Positions 35,895 through 48,532 of a stretch of 64,000 nt of DNA are shown in pieces (position 1 is the stretch's first letter; each line of letters opens with the position of its first letter). The notes below the pieces were generated by a model, which saw only the letters and a list, made by a program, of their open reading frames with translations, had not been told where the DNA came from and searched no databases. The DNA is from Streptomyces sp. WMMC500 (GTDB taxonomy: Bacteria > Actinomycetota > Actinomycetes > Streptomycetales > Streptomycetaceae). The DNA lies in the NCBI RefSeq assembly GCF_027497195.1, contig NZ_CP114905.1, positions 2,170,001 to 2,234,000 on the forward strand. The letters are read 5' to 3'. Position numbers and translations under genes: made by a program.

Positions 35895-35930
35895 CCGGTG
35901 GCCCCGCCGGTAGCGGGGCGGGGCCACCGG
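35895..35930. terminator. Terminator between the MFS and ADP-ribosylglycohydrolase genes
   Basis: A perfect 14-bp stem (CCGGTGGCCCCGCC / GGCGGGGCCACCGG) with an 8-nt loop lies between two convergent genes, 17 bp after the MFS stop codon. Confidence 0.85.
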
Positions 35931-36007
35931 GTATTCCACCTGTACGCGGCGGCAGCCGCCGCAGTGCCGCAGGCTGCGGGTGCCGAGGGTTTCGCGGCCC
36001 GGCTTCG

Positions 36008-37090
36008 TCAGAAGTCCGCGACCGCGGGAACCCACTCCGGCAGCGGCTCCACGTTCCGTACCCACGCCGCGGGCGGCGCCCCGGCCGCCGCGCCCGCGAG
36101 CACGCCGCCGACGATCGCGCACGTCGTGTCCACGTCCCCGCCCGCCTGCGCCGTGTCCCAGAAGGCGCCCGTGAAGTCGCCGAGGTGCCGGGCCGCCGAC
36201 CAGAGGGCGAACGGCACGGTGTCGTGCGCGCTGGTGCGACGGCCGTTGCCCAGCACGGCGGCCACGGTGGCGACGTCGTCGTAGTCGAGCATGTCCCGCG
36301 CCCGTCGCAGCCCCTGGGCGACGGCGCTGCGCGGCACGAGCGCGATCACCTGGTCGAGCAGCGCGGCGCCGGCGGCCGCCCCGGGAGCGCCGCCCGCCGG
36401 GCCCGGCGTGCCGTCCGGCCGGTCGGCGGCCAGTGCAGCCGCCGCGGCGACCGCCATGCAGCCGGTGACCGCTTCGCGGTGCTGGTGGGTGACGTACGAG
36501 GAGACCTCCGCCTGCCGCACCGCCTCCTGGACGTCCTCCGCGTACCAGGCACCCAGCGGCGCCACCCGCATCGCCGCGCCGTTGCCCCACGAGCCCTGCC
36601 CGTCGAAGAGGGCGGCGGCCAGGCGGCGCCAGTCCTCGCCGTCGCGCACCTGGCGCAGGATCCGGTTCACCGCGCGCCCGTAGCCGCGGGACCCGCCGGC
36701 GTTCTGCCGGCCGGCGAACGACGCCGCCAGCGCGTCCTGTTCGACGCGGCCGTACTCGGCGAGCACCGCCACCACCGACGACGCCATCTCGGTGTCGTCG
36801 GTCCACCGCCACGGCGCGGGCGGCAGCTCGCGCCGGGCCAGGAGCGGAAAGCTGCCGGGCGCGGAGTACGCGGCGCCGAGCGCGTCGCCGACGGCCAGCC
36901 CGCGCAGGCTCGCGAGGGCGCGCGCAAGGCGCGCGTCGGGCCCGCGCGCGCCCGGGCCGTCGGGCACGATCGGACCCCGGCCCGGGCCGGCCGCCGCGGC
37001 CGTGTCCGGTGCCGGTTCCTGGGCCGTGTCCGGAGAGGGGAACGGGTCCGGCGGCGGGGCGGAAGCGGGGTCCGGTGTCATCTCGGGCAC
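36008..37090 (-). CDS. ADP-ribosylglycohydrolase family protein
   Basis: A 360-residue member of the ADP-ribosylglycohydrolase/DraG family. Metal-binding residues appear in WRWTDDTEMASSVVAVLAEY and AQAGGDVDTTCAIVGGVLAG, with LRGLAVGDALGAAYSAPGSF at the start of the fold. The first 50 residues are a Pro/Ala-rich tail. Such enzymes remove ADP-ribose from proteins or small molecules using two Mg2+ ions. The start is GTG at 37090 or ATG at 37081; both give the same domain. It is downstream of the YdbC gene (22 bp), so the two may be co-transcribed. Confidence 0.9.
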   Translation of the reverse strand: MPEMTPDPASAPPPDPFPSPDTAQEPAPDTAAAAGPGRGPIVPDGPGARGPDARLARALASLRGLAVGDALGAAYSAPGSFPLLARRELPPAPWRWTDDTEMASSVVAVLAEYGRVEQDALAASFAGRQNAGGSRGYGRAVNRILRQVRDGEDWRRLAAALFDGQGSWGNGAAMRVAPLGAWYAEDVQEAVRQAEVSSYVTHQHREAVTGCMAVAAAAALAADRPDGTPGPAGGAPGAAAGAALLDQVIALVPRSAVAQGLRRARDMLDYDDVATVAAVLGNGRRTSAHDTVPFALWSAARHLGDFTGAFWDTAQAGGDVDTTCAIVGGVLAGAAAGAPPAAWVRNVEPLPEWVPAVADF

Positions 37091-37112
37091 AGCGTAGCGG
37101 CCGGGCGCCCGG

Positions 37113-37718
37113 TCAGACGGTCCAGGACGCCTCCAGATCCACCACGTCCCCCGCCAGCGCCGCCACGTCCGCCGCGGTCTGCGCGCGCAGCGCCAGCCGC
37201 TCCACCCGCTCCACGCGGTACTTGCCGTGCTCCGCCGTCGACGACCACAGCGACAGCACCAGGAACTCCCCCTCCCCCGACTGCCCCAGCACCCCCCGCA
37301 GCATCCCCGGCGACCCCGCCATCGCCGGATTCCACACCTTCTCCTGCATCAGCGTGAAGTGCTCCACCCGCTCCTCGCGCACCCGGCAGTGCGCGAGCCG
37401 CAACACGTCGGCGCCGTCGAACTGCGGCTCGAAGCCCACCTTCACGTCCATCCGGCGCTCGAAGAGCCGCACCCGCATGTCCCGGAACGTGCCGAGCTGG
37501 GCCGCCGCGAGCCGGTCGTGGGAGCGCGCCATGAACGAGTCGTACAGTGCCCTGCTCTCCCAGAAGGCGACGAGGTGCACCACGCCTTCGCGAGCCCGGC
37601 TCCAGCCCCCGCCCTGCCCGAGAAAGCCCGGTTCACCGGGCAGCCCCGCCCACCTTCGCTGCCCCCGCTCGAAACCCCGGCGGTCCACCACGGTGCAGCG
37701 AATCCACTTGACCAGCAC
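37113..37718 (-). CDS. YdbC-like protein (DUF4937 type, ABM-like fold)
   Basis: A 201-residue protein with two repeats of a dimeric alpha/beta-barrel-like domain. Recognisable segments are LVKWIRCTVVDRRGFERGQR, VVHLVAFWESRALYDSFMAR and a second half with HFTLMQEKVWNPAMAGSPGM. It resembles YdbC/antibiotic-monooxygenase-like proteins of unknown function. The GTG start at 37718 is preceded by TACGAT at a 6-nt distance and no Shine-Dalgarno sequence, so the transcript is probably leaderless. The ARH gene follows after 22 bp. Confidence 0.8.
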   Translation of the reverse strand: MLVKWIRCTVVDRRGFERGQRRWAGLPGEPGFLGQGGGWSRAREGVVHLVAFWESRALYDSFMARSHDRLAAAQLGTFRDMRVRLFERRMDVKVGFEPQFDGADVLRLAHCRVREERVEHFTLMQEKVWNPAMAGSPGMLRGVLGQSGEGEFLVLSLWSSTAEHGKYRVERVERLALRAQTAADVAALAGDVVDLEASWTV

Positions 37719-37771
37719 CGCGCCATCGTACGGCCTGGGTCAGCGGCGATCACCGGCGTGCGAGCGGCAGT

Positions 37772-38194
37772 TCACGCCCCCTGACCGCCGCTCACCGCCG
37801 CGACGACCTCGACCTCCAGCACCGCCCCGTCCCGGGCGAGCCGGGAGACCTCGACGGTGGTGCTGGAGGGCGGCGGGCCGGGGAAGTAACCCCGGCGTAC
37901 CTCCGCATAGGCGTCGAGCCGGCTCATGTCGGTGACGAACGAGCGGATGTTCACCACGTCCGCGAAGGTGGCGCCGTGCGCGGCGAGGATCGCCTGCAGG
38001 CTCTCCATGACGTGCCGGGCCTGCGCGCGCATGTCCCCGGGGCCGACGACCCGGCCGTCGGCGTCCAGCGCGAGCTGCCCGGACAGGAACAGCAGCGCGT
38101 CGTCGCCGCCGAGGCCGAGGCGTACGACGTGGGAGAAGTGGCCGGCGGGCGGGGGGACGGCGGCGGGGTTGTCGAACATCTTCTGCAGTGTCAT
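37772..38194 (-). CDS. RidA-family enamine/imine deaminase
   Basis: A 140-residue RidA/YjgF/Rid-family protein. The central LFLSGQLALDADGRVVGPGD, QARHVMESLQAILAAHGATF and the end motif STTVEVSRLARDGAVLEVEV are family signatures. Members hydrolyse reactive enamines/imines, but the catalytic Arg of the RidA subfamily (usually near Arg105) is in a modified segment here (PPSSTTVEVSRL), so this may be another Rid subfamily. ATG at 38194 has TAGCGT 8 nt upstream and no ribosome-binding site, suggesting a leaderless mRNA. Confidence 0.85.
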   Translation of the reverse strand: MTLQKMFDNPAAVPPPAGHFSHVVRLGLGGDDALLFLSGQLALDADGRVVGPGDMRAQARHVMESLQAILAAHGATFADVVNIRSFVTDMSRLDAYAEVRRGYFPGPPPSSTTVEVSRLARDGAVLEVEVVAAVSGGQGA

Positions 38195-38289
38195 GAGCCC
38201 AAACGCTACGGGCCCGCCCCTTGTCCGGCCAACTCTCGTCCCGCGTGCCCGTGATGCGGAGACCGCACGCCTCGTTCCGCCACCGAAGT

Positions 38290-38324
38290 CCGGAGGGGAC
38301 CGGCCGGTGGCCGGTCCCCTCCGG
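38290..38324 (-). terminator. nrdJ terminator
   Basis: A perfect 16-bp stem (CCGGAGGGGACCGGCC / GGCCGGTCCCCTCCGG) with the 3-nt loop GGT, 65 bp after the nrdJ stop codon. It is the longest perfect hairpin in the window and insulates nrdJ from ridA. Confidence 0.85.
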
Positions 38325-38388
38325 GACACGCGGTCAGTCGGGTGCGGGGCTCACGTCGTCCGTCGCCGGGACGCGGGCCCTGGGCGCC

Positions 38389-41274
<2,886 letters not shown>

Positions 41275-41420
41275 GCCGCCTCCCTATACGGGCGTGAACG
41301 CCCTGATGTGCCCGCATCTTCCCGGGCACGATTCCTGTTCTTGATCTGCTTGTTCCGCAGGCGGACGGCGCGCTGCGCCGCGCACCGGCCGGGTGTGGAT
41401 GACGGGGCCCGCGAGGGGCG

Positions 41421-42014
41421 TCAGCCGGCCGCTCTGCCGGGTGACGGGACTCCGGGGTCCCCGCCGCGGCCGGGACTGCGGCCGGGGCCGGGCGCGCCGG
41501 GGTCGCCCGGCGCGGGAGGTGGGGCCTGGCCGTGCTGTCCTTCCGGGCCGCCGGTGTCGGCGGGGGGCCTGTCCGCGGTCCGCAACTGTGTGATCGCGTC
41601 CTCGAAGTCCTCGAGGGAGTCGAAGGCGCGGTAGACGGAGGCGAAGCGCAGGTAGGCGACGAGATCGAGGTCCTGCAGCGGGCCCAGTATGGCGAGCCCG
41701 ACGTCGTGGCTGGAGACCTCGGCGCTGCCGGTGGCCCGGATCGCCTCCTCGACCCGCTGGCCGAGCTGGGCCAGCGCGTCCTCGGTGACGGGGCGGCCCT
41801 GGCAGGCCTTGCGGACGCCCGTGATCACCTTGGCGCGGCTGAAGGGCTCGGTGACCCCGCTGCGCTTGATGACCATCAGGGACGCGGTCTCCACCGTGGT
41901 GAAGCGGCGCGAGCAGTCGGGGCACTGCCGGCGGCGGCGGATTGCGGCGCCGTCGTCGGTGGTGCGGCTGTCGACGACCCGGCTGTCGGGGTGCCTGCAG
42001 AAGGGGCAGTGCAT
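41421..42014 (-). CDS. nrdR: Transcriptional repressor NrdR
   Basis: A 197-residue NrdR. The zinc ribbon [17 protein letters not shown] and [16 protein letters not shown] precede the ATP-cone (about 46-140: [36 protein letters not shown]). It represses ribonucleotide reductase genes according to the ATP/dATP ratio. The family is usually about 150-170 residues; this one has an extra Pro/Gly-rich tail of about 45 residues. ATG at 42014 has GGTGGAGAACG upstream and begins exactly at the zinc ribbon. It precedes nrdJ and a dyad lies in its promoter. Confidence 0.96.
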   Translation of the reverse strand: MHCPFCRHPDSRVVDSRTTDDGAAIRRRRQCPDCSRRFTTVETASLMVIKRSGVTEPFSRAKVITGVRKACQGRPVTEDALAQLGQRVEEAIRATGSAEVSSHDVGLAILGPLQDLDLVAYLRFASVYRAFDSLEDFEDAITQLRTADRPPADTGGPEGQHGQAPPPAPGDPGAPGPGRSPGRGGDPGVPSPGRAAG

Positions 42015-42125
42015 CGTTCTCCACCCTCCCCTTCTCGCGCACGGCACGTCGGTCCGGCGACCCCCCGCGGCCCGCCGGAGCAGACCCCGAGCATATGGGA
42101 TGCCCTTCCGCTGAGAGGAAGGGGG

Positions 42126-42172
42126 ACCACAACTTGTGGGCTGCTGACACCCATCTAACCACTAGATCTGGG
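42126..42172 (-). promoter_or_regulatory. Candidate NrdR boxes
   Basis: A perfect palindrome CCACAACTTGTGG (42127-42139) and a weaker dyad around ACTAGATCT (centre about 42166) have centres about 33 bp apart, close to the three helical turns seen between paired NrdR boxes. They lie about 110-160 bp before nrdR. On the minus strand TTAGAT between them could be a -10. Confidence 0.45.
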
Positions 42173-42403
42173 GTTTGGCTGCCATTGAGGGCAGAGAGCG
42201 TGTTGCCGCCGGGCCGGACACGGGCAGCCTACGTGAGCGCACGGACGGCGACACGAGAGGGGCGAGAGTGACAAACTGGACGCCGACACCCATGGGGCAC
42301 GGCGGCAGCGGCGCCAGGGGTGACCGGCGGTCGACGCACGGTCATCAGGTCAGCGCCTTACACCTAGTTGATGGATCACGGAAGTAAAACCGAAGTTTTT
42401 CAC

Positions 42404-42419
42404 TCGAACGTGTGTTTGG
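42404..42419 (+). promoter_or_regulatory. LexA (SOS) box of lexA
   Basis: TCGAACGTGTGTTTGG matches the actinobacterial SOS box TCGAACRYRTGTTCGA except at two positions in the right arm. It lies between TTCACT (42399-42404) and CAACCT (42422-42427), a possible -35/-10 with a 17-bp spacer, and 71 bp before the GTG. This indicates autoregulation. Confidence 0.8.
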
Positions 42420-42489
42420 CGCAACCTTTCGAAAGCAACTACCGTTGGTCCTACGAGAGAACGACCCGTCTCGAGAGGGGCCCGCCGAC

Positions 42490-43281
42490 GTGACCACCAC
42501 CGCAGACACCGCACCCATCGCCGCCCACGAACGGCCCCAGCAGGCGGCGGAGCCGCAGCTCACGCCGCCTTCCGGGGAGGGCCGTGAGGGCGAGGCGCAG
42601 CCACCCAAGCGCTCGATGCCGGGGCGCCCTCCGGGCATCAGGGCCGACAGCTCGGGCCTGACCGAACGGCAGCGCCGGGTCATCGAGGTCATTCGCGACT
42701 CGGTGCAGCGCCGTGGCTACCCGCCGTCGATGCGTGAGATCGGCCAGGCCGTCGGCCTCTCGTCCACCTCGTCCGTCGCGCACCAGTTGATGGCGCTGGA
42801 GCGCAAGGGCTTCCTGCGCCGGGACCCGCACCGACCCCGGGCGTACGAGGTGCGCGGCGCGGAGACGCCCGCCACCCAGGCCGCCGCGGACACCACGGGC
42901 AAGCCCGCCGCGTCGTACGTGCCGCTGGTCGGCCGGATCGCCGCCGGTGGCCCGATCCTCGCCGAGGAGTCGGTCGAGGACGTGTTCCCGCTGCCGCGAC
43001 AGCTCGTCGGCGACGGCGAACTTTTCGTGCTGAAGGTCGTCGGTGACTCGATGATCGACGCGGCGATCTGCGACGGCGACTGGGTCGCGGTGCGCCGCCA
43101 GCCGGTCGCCGAGAACGGCGACATCGTCGCCGCGATGCTGGACGGCGAGGCCACCGTCAAGCGGTTCAAGCGCGAGGACGGCCACGTGTGGCTGCTCCCG
43201 CACAACGCCGCGTACCAGCCGATTCCCGGCGACGAGGCGACGATCCTCGGCAAGGTCGTCGCGGTGCTCCGCCGGGTCTGA
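42490..43281 (+). CDS. lexA: SOS repressor LexA
   Basis: A 263-residue LexA. After a disordered N-terminal extension of about 55 residues, the winged helix has [20 protein letters not shown] and [20 protein letters not shown]. The protease half has the self-cleavage Ala-Gly in GRIAAGGPI, the catalytic Ser in VVGDSMIDA and Lys in ATVKRFK. It represses SOS genes until RecA filaments trigger self-cleavage. GTG at 42490 follows GAGAGGGG. It is convergent with recX-recA, whose SOS box lies 2.9 kb away. Confidence 0.96.
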   Translation: MTTTADTAPIAAHERPQQAAEPQLTPPSGEGREGEAQPPKRSMPGRPPGIRADSSGLTERQRRVIEVIRDSVQRRGYPPSMREIGQAVGLSSTSSVAHQLMALERKGFLRRDPHRPRAYEVRGAETPATQAAADTTGKPAASYVPLVGRIAAGGPILAEESVEDVFPLPRQLVGDGELFVLKVVGDSMIDAAICDGDWVAVRRQPVAENGDIVAAMLDGEATVKRFKREDGHVWLLPHNAAYQPIPGDEATILGKVVAVLRRV

Positions 43282-43299
43282 GACCCGGCACGGCATATC

Positions 43300-43323
43300 C
43301 GGCCCGGGACCCCGCCCGGGCCG
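43300..43323 (+). terminator. lexA terminator
   Basis: A 9-bp stem CGGCCCGGG/CCCGGGCCG with a 6-nt loop, 19 bp after the lexA stop codon. Confidence 0.6.
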
Positions 43324-43386
43324 CCGCCTTGCGCGGCGCGGAGTGTCGCGAACCGGCCGCGGCGGCGGCCGGCCCCCCGTGCCCGC

Positions 43387-44052
43387 TCAGTCGTCCAGCA
43401 GTCCCTCCGTGTCCTCGCCCTCGGACTCCAGTGCCTCGCGGACGACGCGGATCGCCAGCCCCTCCCCGTAGCCCCGGCGGGCCAGCATGCCCGCCAGGCG
43501 CCGGATGCGCTTCTCCCGGTCCAGGCCGCGGGTGGCGCGGAGCTTGCGGGCGACCAGCTCGCGAGCCGTCTCCTCCTCGGTGTCCGCGTCGAGGCGGCTC
43601 ACCGCCTCGTCGACCACCGTGCCCGCCACGCCCCGGGTGCGCAGCTCCCGCGCGAGCGCGCGGCGGGCGAGGCCACGGCCATGGTGCCGGGACTCCACCC
43701 AGGCACCGGCGAACGCCGCGTCGTCGACCAGCCCGGCCGCTTCGAGGCGGTCGAGCACGGCCTCCGCGACCTCGGCGTCGACGTCCCGCTTGGCCAGCGC
43801 GTCCCCGAGCTGCTTACGGGTCCGCGGCGCCCCGGTGAGCAGGCGCAGGCAGATCGCCCGTGCCCGTTCCTCCGGGCTGAGCGACGTCTCCCGCACCCGG
43901 TCACCCGACGGCTCGCGCCGGCCCCGTGACCGCCCGCGCCGGGAGGAACCGCCGCGCTCGGCCGGCCGGCCGGTGCCGTCCTCCGGGCCGCCCCCGAACG
44001 GCGGAGGGCCGTCGTCCGGGGGCGGGAGCGGCCAGTCGGTGCGCCGGACCAC
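43387..44052 (-). CDS. recX: Regulatory protein RecX
   Basis: A 221-residue RecX. After about 60 residues rich in Pro/Gly/Arg, three-helix repeats follow, with CLRLLTGAPRTRKQLGDALA, VLDRLEAAGLVDDAAFAGAW and ARRALARELRTRGVAGTVVD. RecX limits RecA filament growth. It starts 3 bp after the recA stop codon and is in the same transcript. The stop is separated from the lexA hairpin by about 65 bp. Confidence 0.95.
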   Translation of the reverse strand: MVRRTDWPLPPPDDGPPPFGGGPEDGTGRPAERGGSSRRGRSRGRREPSGDRVRETSLSPEERARAICLRLLTGAPRTRKQLGDALAKRDVDAEVAEAVLDRLEAAGLVDDAAFAGAWVESRHHGRGLARRALARELRTRGVAGTVVDEAVSRLDADTEEETARELVARKLRATRGLDREKRIRRLAGMLARRGYGEGLAIRVVREALESEGEDTEGLLDD

Positions 44053-44055
44053 GGA

Positions 44056-45216
<1,161 letters not shown>

Positions 45217-45332
45217 GGGTTCCACCCGGGATGTCTGAGTCGATCGCTTCACGTGAACGACGCTAGCGCCTGCCACTGACAACACGCCCCGCGTCGGGCC
45301 GGCCCGGGGGAATCCCGGCCGAACCCCCATGG

Positions 45333-45344
45333 GAACCGATGTTC
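45333..45344 (-). promoter_or_regulatory. LexA (SOS) box of recA
   Basis: GAAC-CGAT-GTTC, extended to GGGAACCGATGTTCGA, matches the core of the SOS box. It sits about 117 bp upstream of recA and about 118 bp before the divergent methyltransferase gene, so it could influence both. TTGACA on the minus strand at 45353-45358 may be the recA -35. Confidence 0.75.
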
Positions 45345-45461
45345 GATTTACGTGTCAACCCGCACCGCCGGTCCCTCCCGCCCCGCGCGTTCCCGGGGGG
45401 CAGGCCGGCCGGTCTCGAACTCGGTGGCCGTTCCGGCCCGGCTCCGCATACGTTCGACCGC

Positions 45462-46187
45462 ATGGCTGACGACTGCTTCGCGCATCCACGGCTCGCCGCG
45501 ATCTACGATCCGCTCCACCCCGACCGCAGCGACCTCGACGCATACCTGCGGATCACGGAAGAGTTCGGCGCACGCCGGGTGCTGGACATCGGCTGCGGCA
45601 CCGGGGTGTTCGCACTCCTCCTGGCCGGCCGCGGGGCCGAGGTCGTCGGCGTCGATCCCGCCCCGGCGTCCGTCGACGTCGCCCGGGCCAAACCGGACAG
45701 TGAGCGGGTCCGCTGGATCTGCGGTGACGCGACGGACCTCCCGCCGCTGCAGGTCGACCTCGCGACGATGACGGCGAACGTCGCGCAGGCCATCGCCGAC
45801 CCGCAGACCTGGGAGAAGACGCTGCGGGGGACCCGCGAAGCGCTGCGGCCCGGCGGGCGTCTGGTCTTCGAGACCCGCGATCCGGCCGGACGCGGCTGGG
45901 AGGAGTGGACGCGCGAGAGGTCCTACCGCGTGACGGAGATCCCGGGCACCGGCTCCGTCGAGAGCTGGGTCGAGCTGACCGAGGTGGACCTGCCCCTGGT
46001 GACCTTCCGCTGGACCTACGTGTTCGCGGCGGACGGCCAGGTGCTGACGTCCGATTCGACGCTGCGTTTCCGCGGGCGGGAGGAAGTCGAGCAGGACCTG
46101 GTCGCACACGGCTACGCGGTGGACGAAGTCCGCGACGCGCCCAACCGGCCGGGAAGAGAGTTCGTGTTCCTGGCACGGCGTCCGTGA
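45462..46187 (+). CDS. SAM-dependent class I methyltransferase, leaderless
   Basis: A 241-residue methyltransferase. Motif I is RRVLDIGCGTGVFALLLAGR, followed by VVGVDPAPASVDVARAKPDS and RWICGDATDLPPLQVDL. The central LRPGGRLVFETRDPAGRGWE matches the post-motif region; the C-terminal half is an insert-rich lid. The substrate is unknown. The ATG at 45462 is preceded by TACGTT at 7 nt and no ribosome-binding site, so transcription is probably leaderless. It diverges from recA. Confidence 0.88.
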   Translation: MADDCFAHPRLAAIYDPLHPDRSDLDAYLRITEEFGARRVLDIGCGTGVFALLLAGRGAEVVGVDPAPASVDVARAKPDSERVRWICGDATDLPPLQVDLATMTANVAQAIADPQTWEKTLRGTREALRPGGRLVFETRDPAGRGWEEWTRERSYRVTEIPGTGSVESWVELTEVDLPLVTFRWTYVFAADGQVLTSDSTLRFRGREEVEQDLVAHGYAVDEVRDAPNRPGREFVFLARRP

Positions 46188-46238
46188 CCTCCGGTGATCC
46201 GTGGCACCCGGGCTCCGGGCGCACAGGACTTCCCGCCG

Positions 46239-47240
46239 CTACGGCTTCTCCTGCCGGTAGTAGCGCGCCGCCCCCTCGTGCAGCTCCAGCGGGTCCGTGA
46301 AGACCGCCGTGCGCAGGTCGACCCGCTGGGCCGCGTGGACCACGCGGCCGATCCGGTCCCGGTCCCGTATCACCGTGCCGGTCACGCTCTCCGTCAGCCG
46401 CGGATCCTCCCGGTCGGTGGTGACCAGCAGGTTCGCCACCGCGAGCGTCGGTACGGCGGTGTCGCGCTGGACCGTGGGGTAGGCGTCGGGCGGCATCACC
46501 GCGGCGCGGTAGTAGCGGGCCAGCTCGCCCTGGGCGTGGAGGGCGCCGAGGAGGTCGCCGAGCGGTACGAGCTCGATCTCGGTCTGCTGCGCCAGGCGTT
46601 CGACGGCGTCCGTGGGCAGGCCGCCGGACCAGAAGAAGGCGTCGATCTTCCGGGCGCGCAGGAGTTCCGGCATCGAGTCGAGGCCCTCGCGGACCGCCGT
46701 CACGTCCTCGTCGAAGTCGAGGCCGGCCGCCGACAGCAGCCGGCGGGTGATCAGTTGGACACCGGAGCCGTCCTCGCCGACGCCGACCTTGAGGCCGCGC
46801 AGGTCGGCGGCGCCCCGTACGGGTGAGTCGCGCAGGACGACGAGCTGGACGTAGTCGTCGTAGAGCCGGGCCACCGCGCGCAGCCCGTGCCAGCCGGGCA
46901 TCCGGTCGCGCCGGTAGGTGGCCACGGAGTCGGCGGTGGCGACGGCGAAGTCGGCCCGGCCCGTGGTGACCTTCCGCAGGTTGTCGAGGGAGCCCTGGCT
47001 GGTGTCCAGCCGGACGTCGAGGCCCGGCTCGTCCCGGGCGAGCCCTTCGCGCAGCAGCCGGCCGTACTCGGCGTAGACGCCGGAGCGCACCCCCGTGGCG
47101 AAGACCACCTTCCCCTCCGGAGGGGAGTCGCCGCCCAGCGGCATCAGCCACCACAGGAGGAGCCCGAGCACGGCCGCCGTCGCCACGGCGGCCTGCAGCG
47201 CTCGGCGCCTGCCGGGGCGGCGCGGGACGAAGGGGACCAC
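46239..47240 (-). CDS. TAXI-family solute-binding protein
   Basis: A 333-residue protein of the TRAP-associated extracytoplasmic TAXI family. An N-terminal basic segment and one membrane helix (about 15-35, LQAAVATAAVLGLLLWWLMP) anchor or export it. The periplasmic-binding fold reads VVFATGVRSGVYAEYGRLL, DTSQGSLDNLRKVTTGRADF and DLRGLKVGVGEDGSGVQLIT. TAXI proteins usually serve TRAP transporters, but no TRAP membrane subunit lies here; in actinobacteria such orphan TAXI proteins may act as sensory inputs. The GTG start has AGGA 8 nt upstream. Confidence 0.85.
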   Translation of the reverse strand: MVPFVPRRPGRRRALQAAVATAAVLGLLLWWLMPLGGDSPPEGKVVFATGVRSGVYAEYGRLLREGLARDEPGLDVRLDTSQGSLDNLRKVTTGRADFAVATADSVATYRRDRMPGWHGLRAVARLYDDYVQLVVLRDSPVRGAADLRGLKVGVGEDGSGVQLITRRLLSAAGLDFDEDVTAVREGLDSMPELLRARKIDAFFWSGGLPTDAVERLAQQTEIELVPLGDLLGALHAQGELARYYRAAVMPPDAYPTVQRDTAVPTLAVANLLVTTDREDPRLTESVTGTVIRDRDRIGRVVHAAQRVDLRTAVFTDPLELHEGAARYYRQEKP

Positions 47241-47276
47241 GCGGCGATCCTGCCAAACCGGGGCCTCACACGGCCA

Positions 47277-47309
47277 GCGCGCCGGGCTCCCGGTGGGAGC
47301 CCGGCGCGC
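47277..47309 (-). terminator. Terminator of the lipoprotein protease gene
   Basis: A perfect 15-bp stem (GCGCGCCGGGCTCCC / GGGAGCCCGGCGCGC) with the 3-nt loop GGT, 53 bp after the protease stop codon. The loop is the same as in the nrdJ terminator. Confidence 0.85.
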
Positions 47310-47362
47310 CGTCGGGCCGGGTACGGCGGACGCCGTCGCGTCCGGCCGTGCGGTACGGGCGG

Positions 47363-48532
47363 CTAGCCGCCGCTCACCTCGTCGAAGACCCCCTGGGCCT
47401 CCTTGTCCAGGCGCGGCCCGGCCAGCCAGGTGGACTGGAGCGGGCCGATGGACGTGACGGACACGAGCTGTTCCTCGCCGTCGTTCGACGCGGTCCAGCC
47501 GCCGCCGGAGGCGCCCGCGGTCATGGTGCAGCCGATGCGGTACATCGTGGGCTGCGACGCCTGGATCGACAGCCGGCCCGGCGCGTCGGTGCAGGAGTAC
47601 AGGCGCCCGCCGTCGTACGGCGCGGCGGCCGGGTAGCCGGTGGCGGTCAGGTCACCGACGTCCTGCACGGCCGGGGCGTCGAACCAGACGGGCACCGCGG
47701 CGCCGACCGTCTCCTCCAGCGACTGCCCGCCGCCGTCCTTCGGCTGCACCTTCATCACGGCGAAGTCGTACGGGGCGCCCACGCCGCCCGCCGTCTTCCC
47801 CTCGGAGATCCACTCGTCGGTGGTGCGGGCCTCCTCGGCCCAGAACGTGCCCAGGGGCGCGATGTCGGCCTCGGTGGCCTGCTCGGCCTCCAGCTCGGCC
47901 ACGGTCTTGCCCTCGGGGTTGAAGGAGGGCACGAAGATGATGTTGCGCCACCAGCCGCCGTCGGAGCCCTTGTGGACGCAGTGGCCGGCGGTGGCGACCA
48001 GGTTGGACTTGCCCGGGTTGGCCGGGTCGGCGACGACGGTGCCGGAGCAGACCATGGGGCCCTCGGGGGTGTCGAAGAAGATCTTCCCCGCGGCCGGCTG
48101 CGACTCGTTGTACGGCGTGGCCGCCTCCTCGGCCTCGACGGGCTGCGGCTCCGGGTCGGTGACGCCCTGGTCCTCCGACACGTCGGCCTCGTCGACCCGG
48201 TTGGGCGGCTGCTCGGCCTCCCACATCCGGTCGGGCTTCCACAGGTCCTCGATGATCGGGTTGATGAACTCGCGCGCGTCGCGCAGCCAGTCCTCCTGGG
48301 CCCAGTCCTCCCAGCCGCCGTCCTTCCACTTGTCGAGGTCGATGTCCTTCAGCGAGTCCGGGATCCCTTCGGGGAGCGTCAGCTCCTTCTCGGGCGCCTG
48401 CTCCTGCTGCTGCTTGTCGTCGGCGGCGCTGTCGCCGTCCTCGCAGGCACCGGCGGTCAGCGCCAGCGTGACGGCGAGAGCCGCCGCGGCCAGCGCCTTC
48501 CTCGGTATACGACGTTTCCCGTTGGCGGGCAT
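47363..48532 (-). CDS. Secreted V8/trypsin-like serine protease lipoprotein
   Basis: A 389-residue secreted protein. A basic start (MPANGKRRIPRKALA), a hydrophobic core and LTAGAC (lipobox-like, Cys near residue 30) indicate a lipoprotein. The first 120 residues are acidic (KDIDLDKWKDGGWEDWAQED) and may be a propeptide. The chymotrypsin-fold domain has His in LVATAGHCV, Asp in APYDFAVMKV and Ser in AGASGGGW, the triad order of V8/trypsin-like enzymes. A palindrome lies 30 bp before the ATG. The natural substrate is unknown. Confidence 0.88.
   Translation of the reverse strand: MPANGKRRIPRKALAAAALAVTLALTAGACEDGDSAADDKQQQEQAPEKELTLPEGIPDSLKDIDLDKWKDGGWEDWAQEDWLRDAREFINPIIEDLWKPDRMWEAEQPPNRVDEADVSEDQGVTDPEPQPVEAEEAATPYNESQPAAGKIFFDTPEGPMVCSGTVVADPANPGKSNLVATAGHCVHKGSDGGWWRNIIFVPSFNPEGKTVAELEAEQATEADIAPLGTFWAEEARTTDEWISEGKTAGGVGAPYDFAVMKVQPKDGGGQSLEETVGAAVPVWFDAPAVQDVGDLTATGYPAAAPYDGGRLYSCTDAPGRLSIQASQPTMYRIGCTMTAGASGGGWTASNDGEEQLVSVTSIGPLQSTWLAGPRLDKEAQGVFDEVSGG

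Larger units (their letters stand above)
42015..42489. other. Divergent regulatory region nrdR / lexA
   Basis: A 475-bp gap with two regulatory ends. The nrdR side holds dyads at 42126-42172. The lexA side holds the SOS box (42404-42419) and a CTTTCGAAAG palindrome (42426-42435). The middle is GC-rich with AT-richer stretches near 42150-42180 and 42375-42400. No reading frame is convincing. Confidence 0.65.

Noticed and set aside
42015..42489. Cobalamin riboswitch before the B12-dependent nrdR-nrdJ unit
   Set aside because: No B12-box-like core or stem array was seen; the region is better explained by NrdR dyads and the lexA SOS box.
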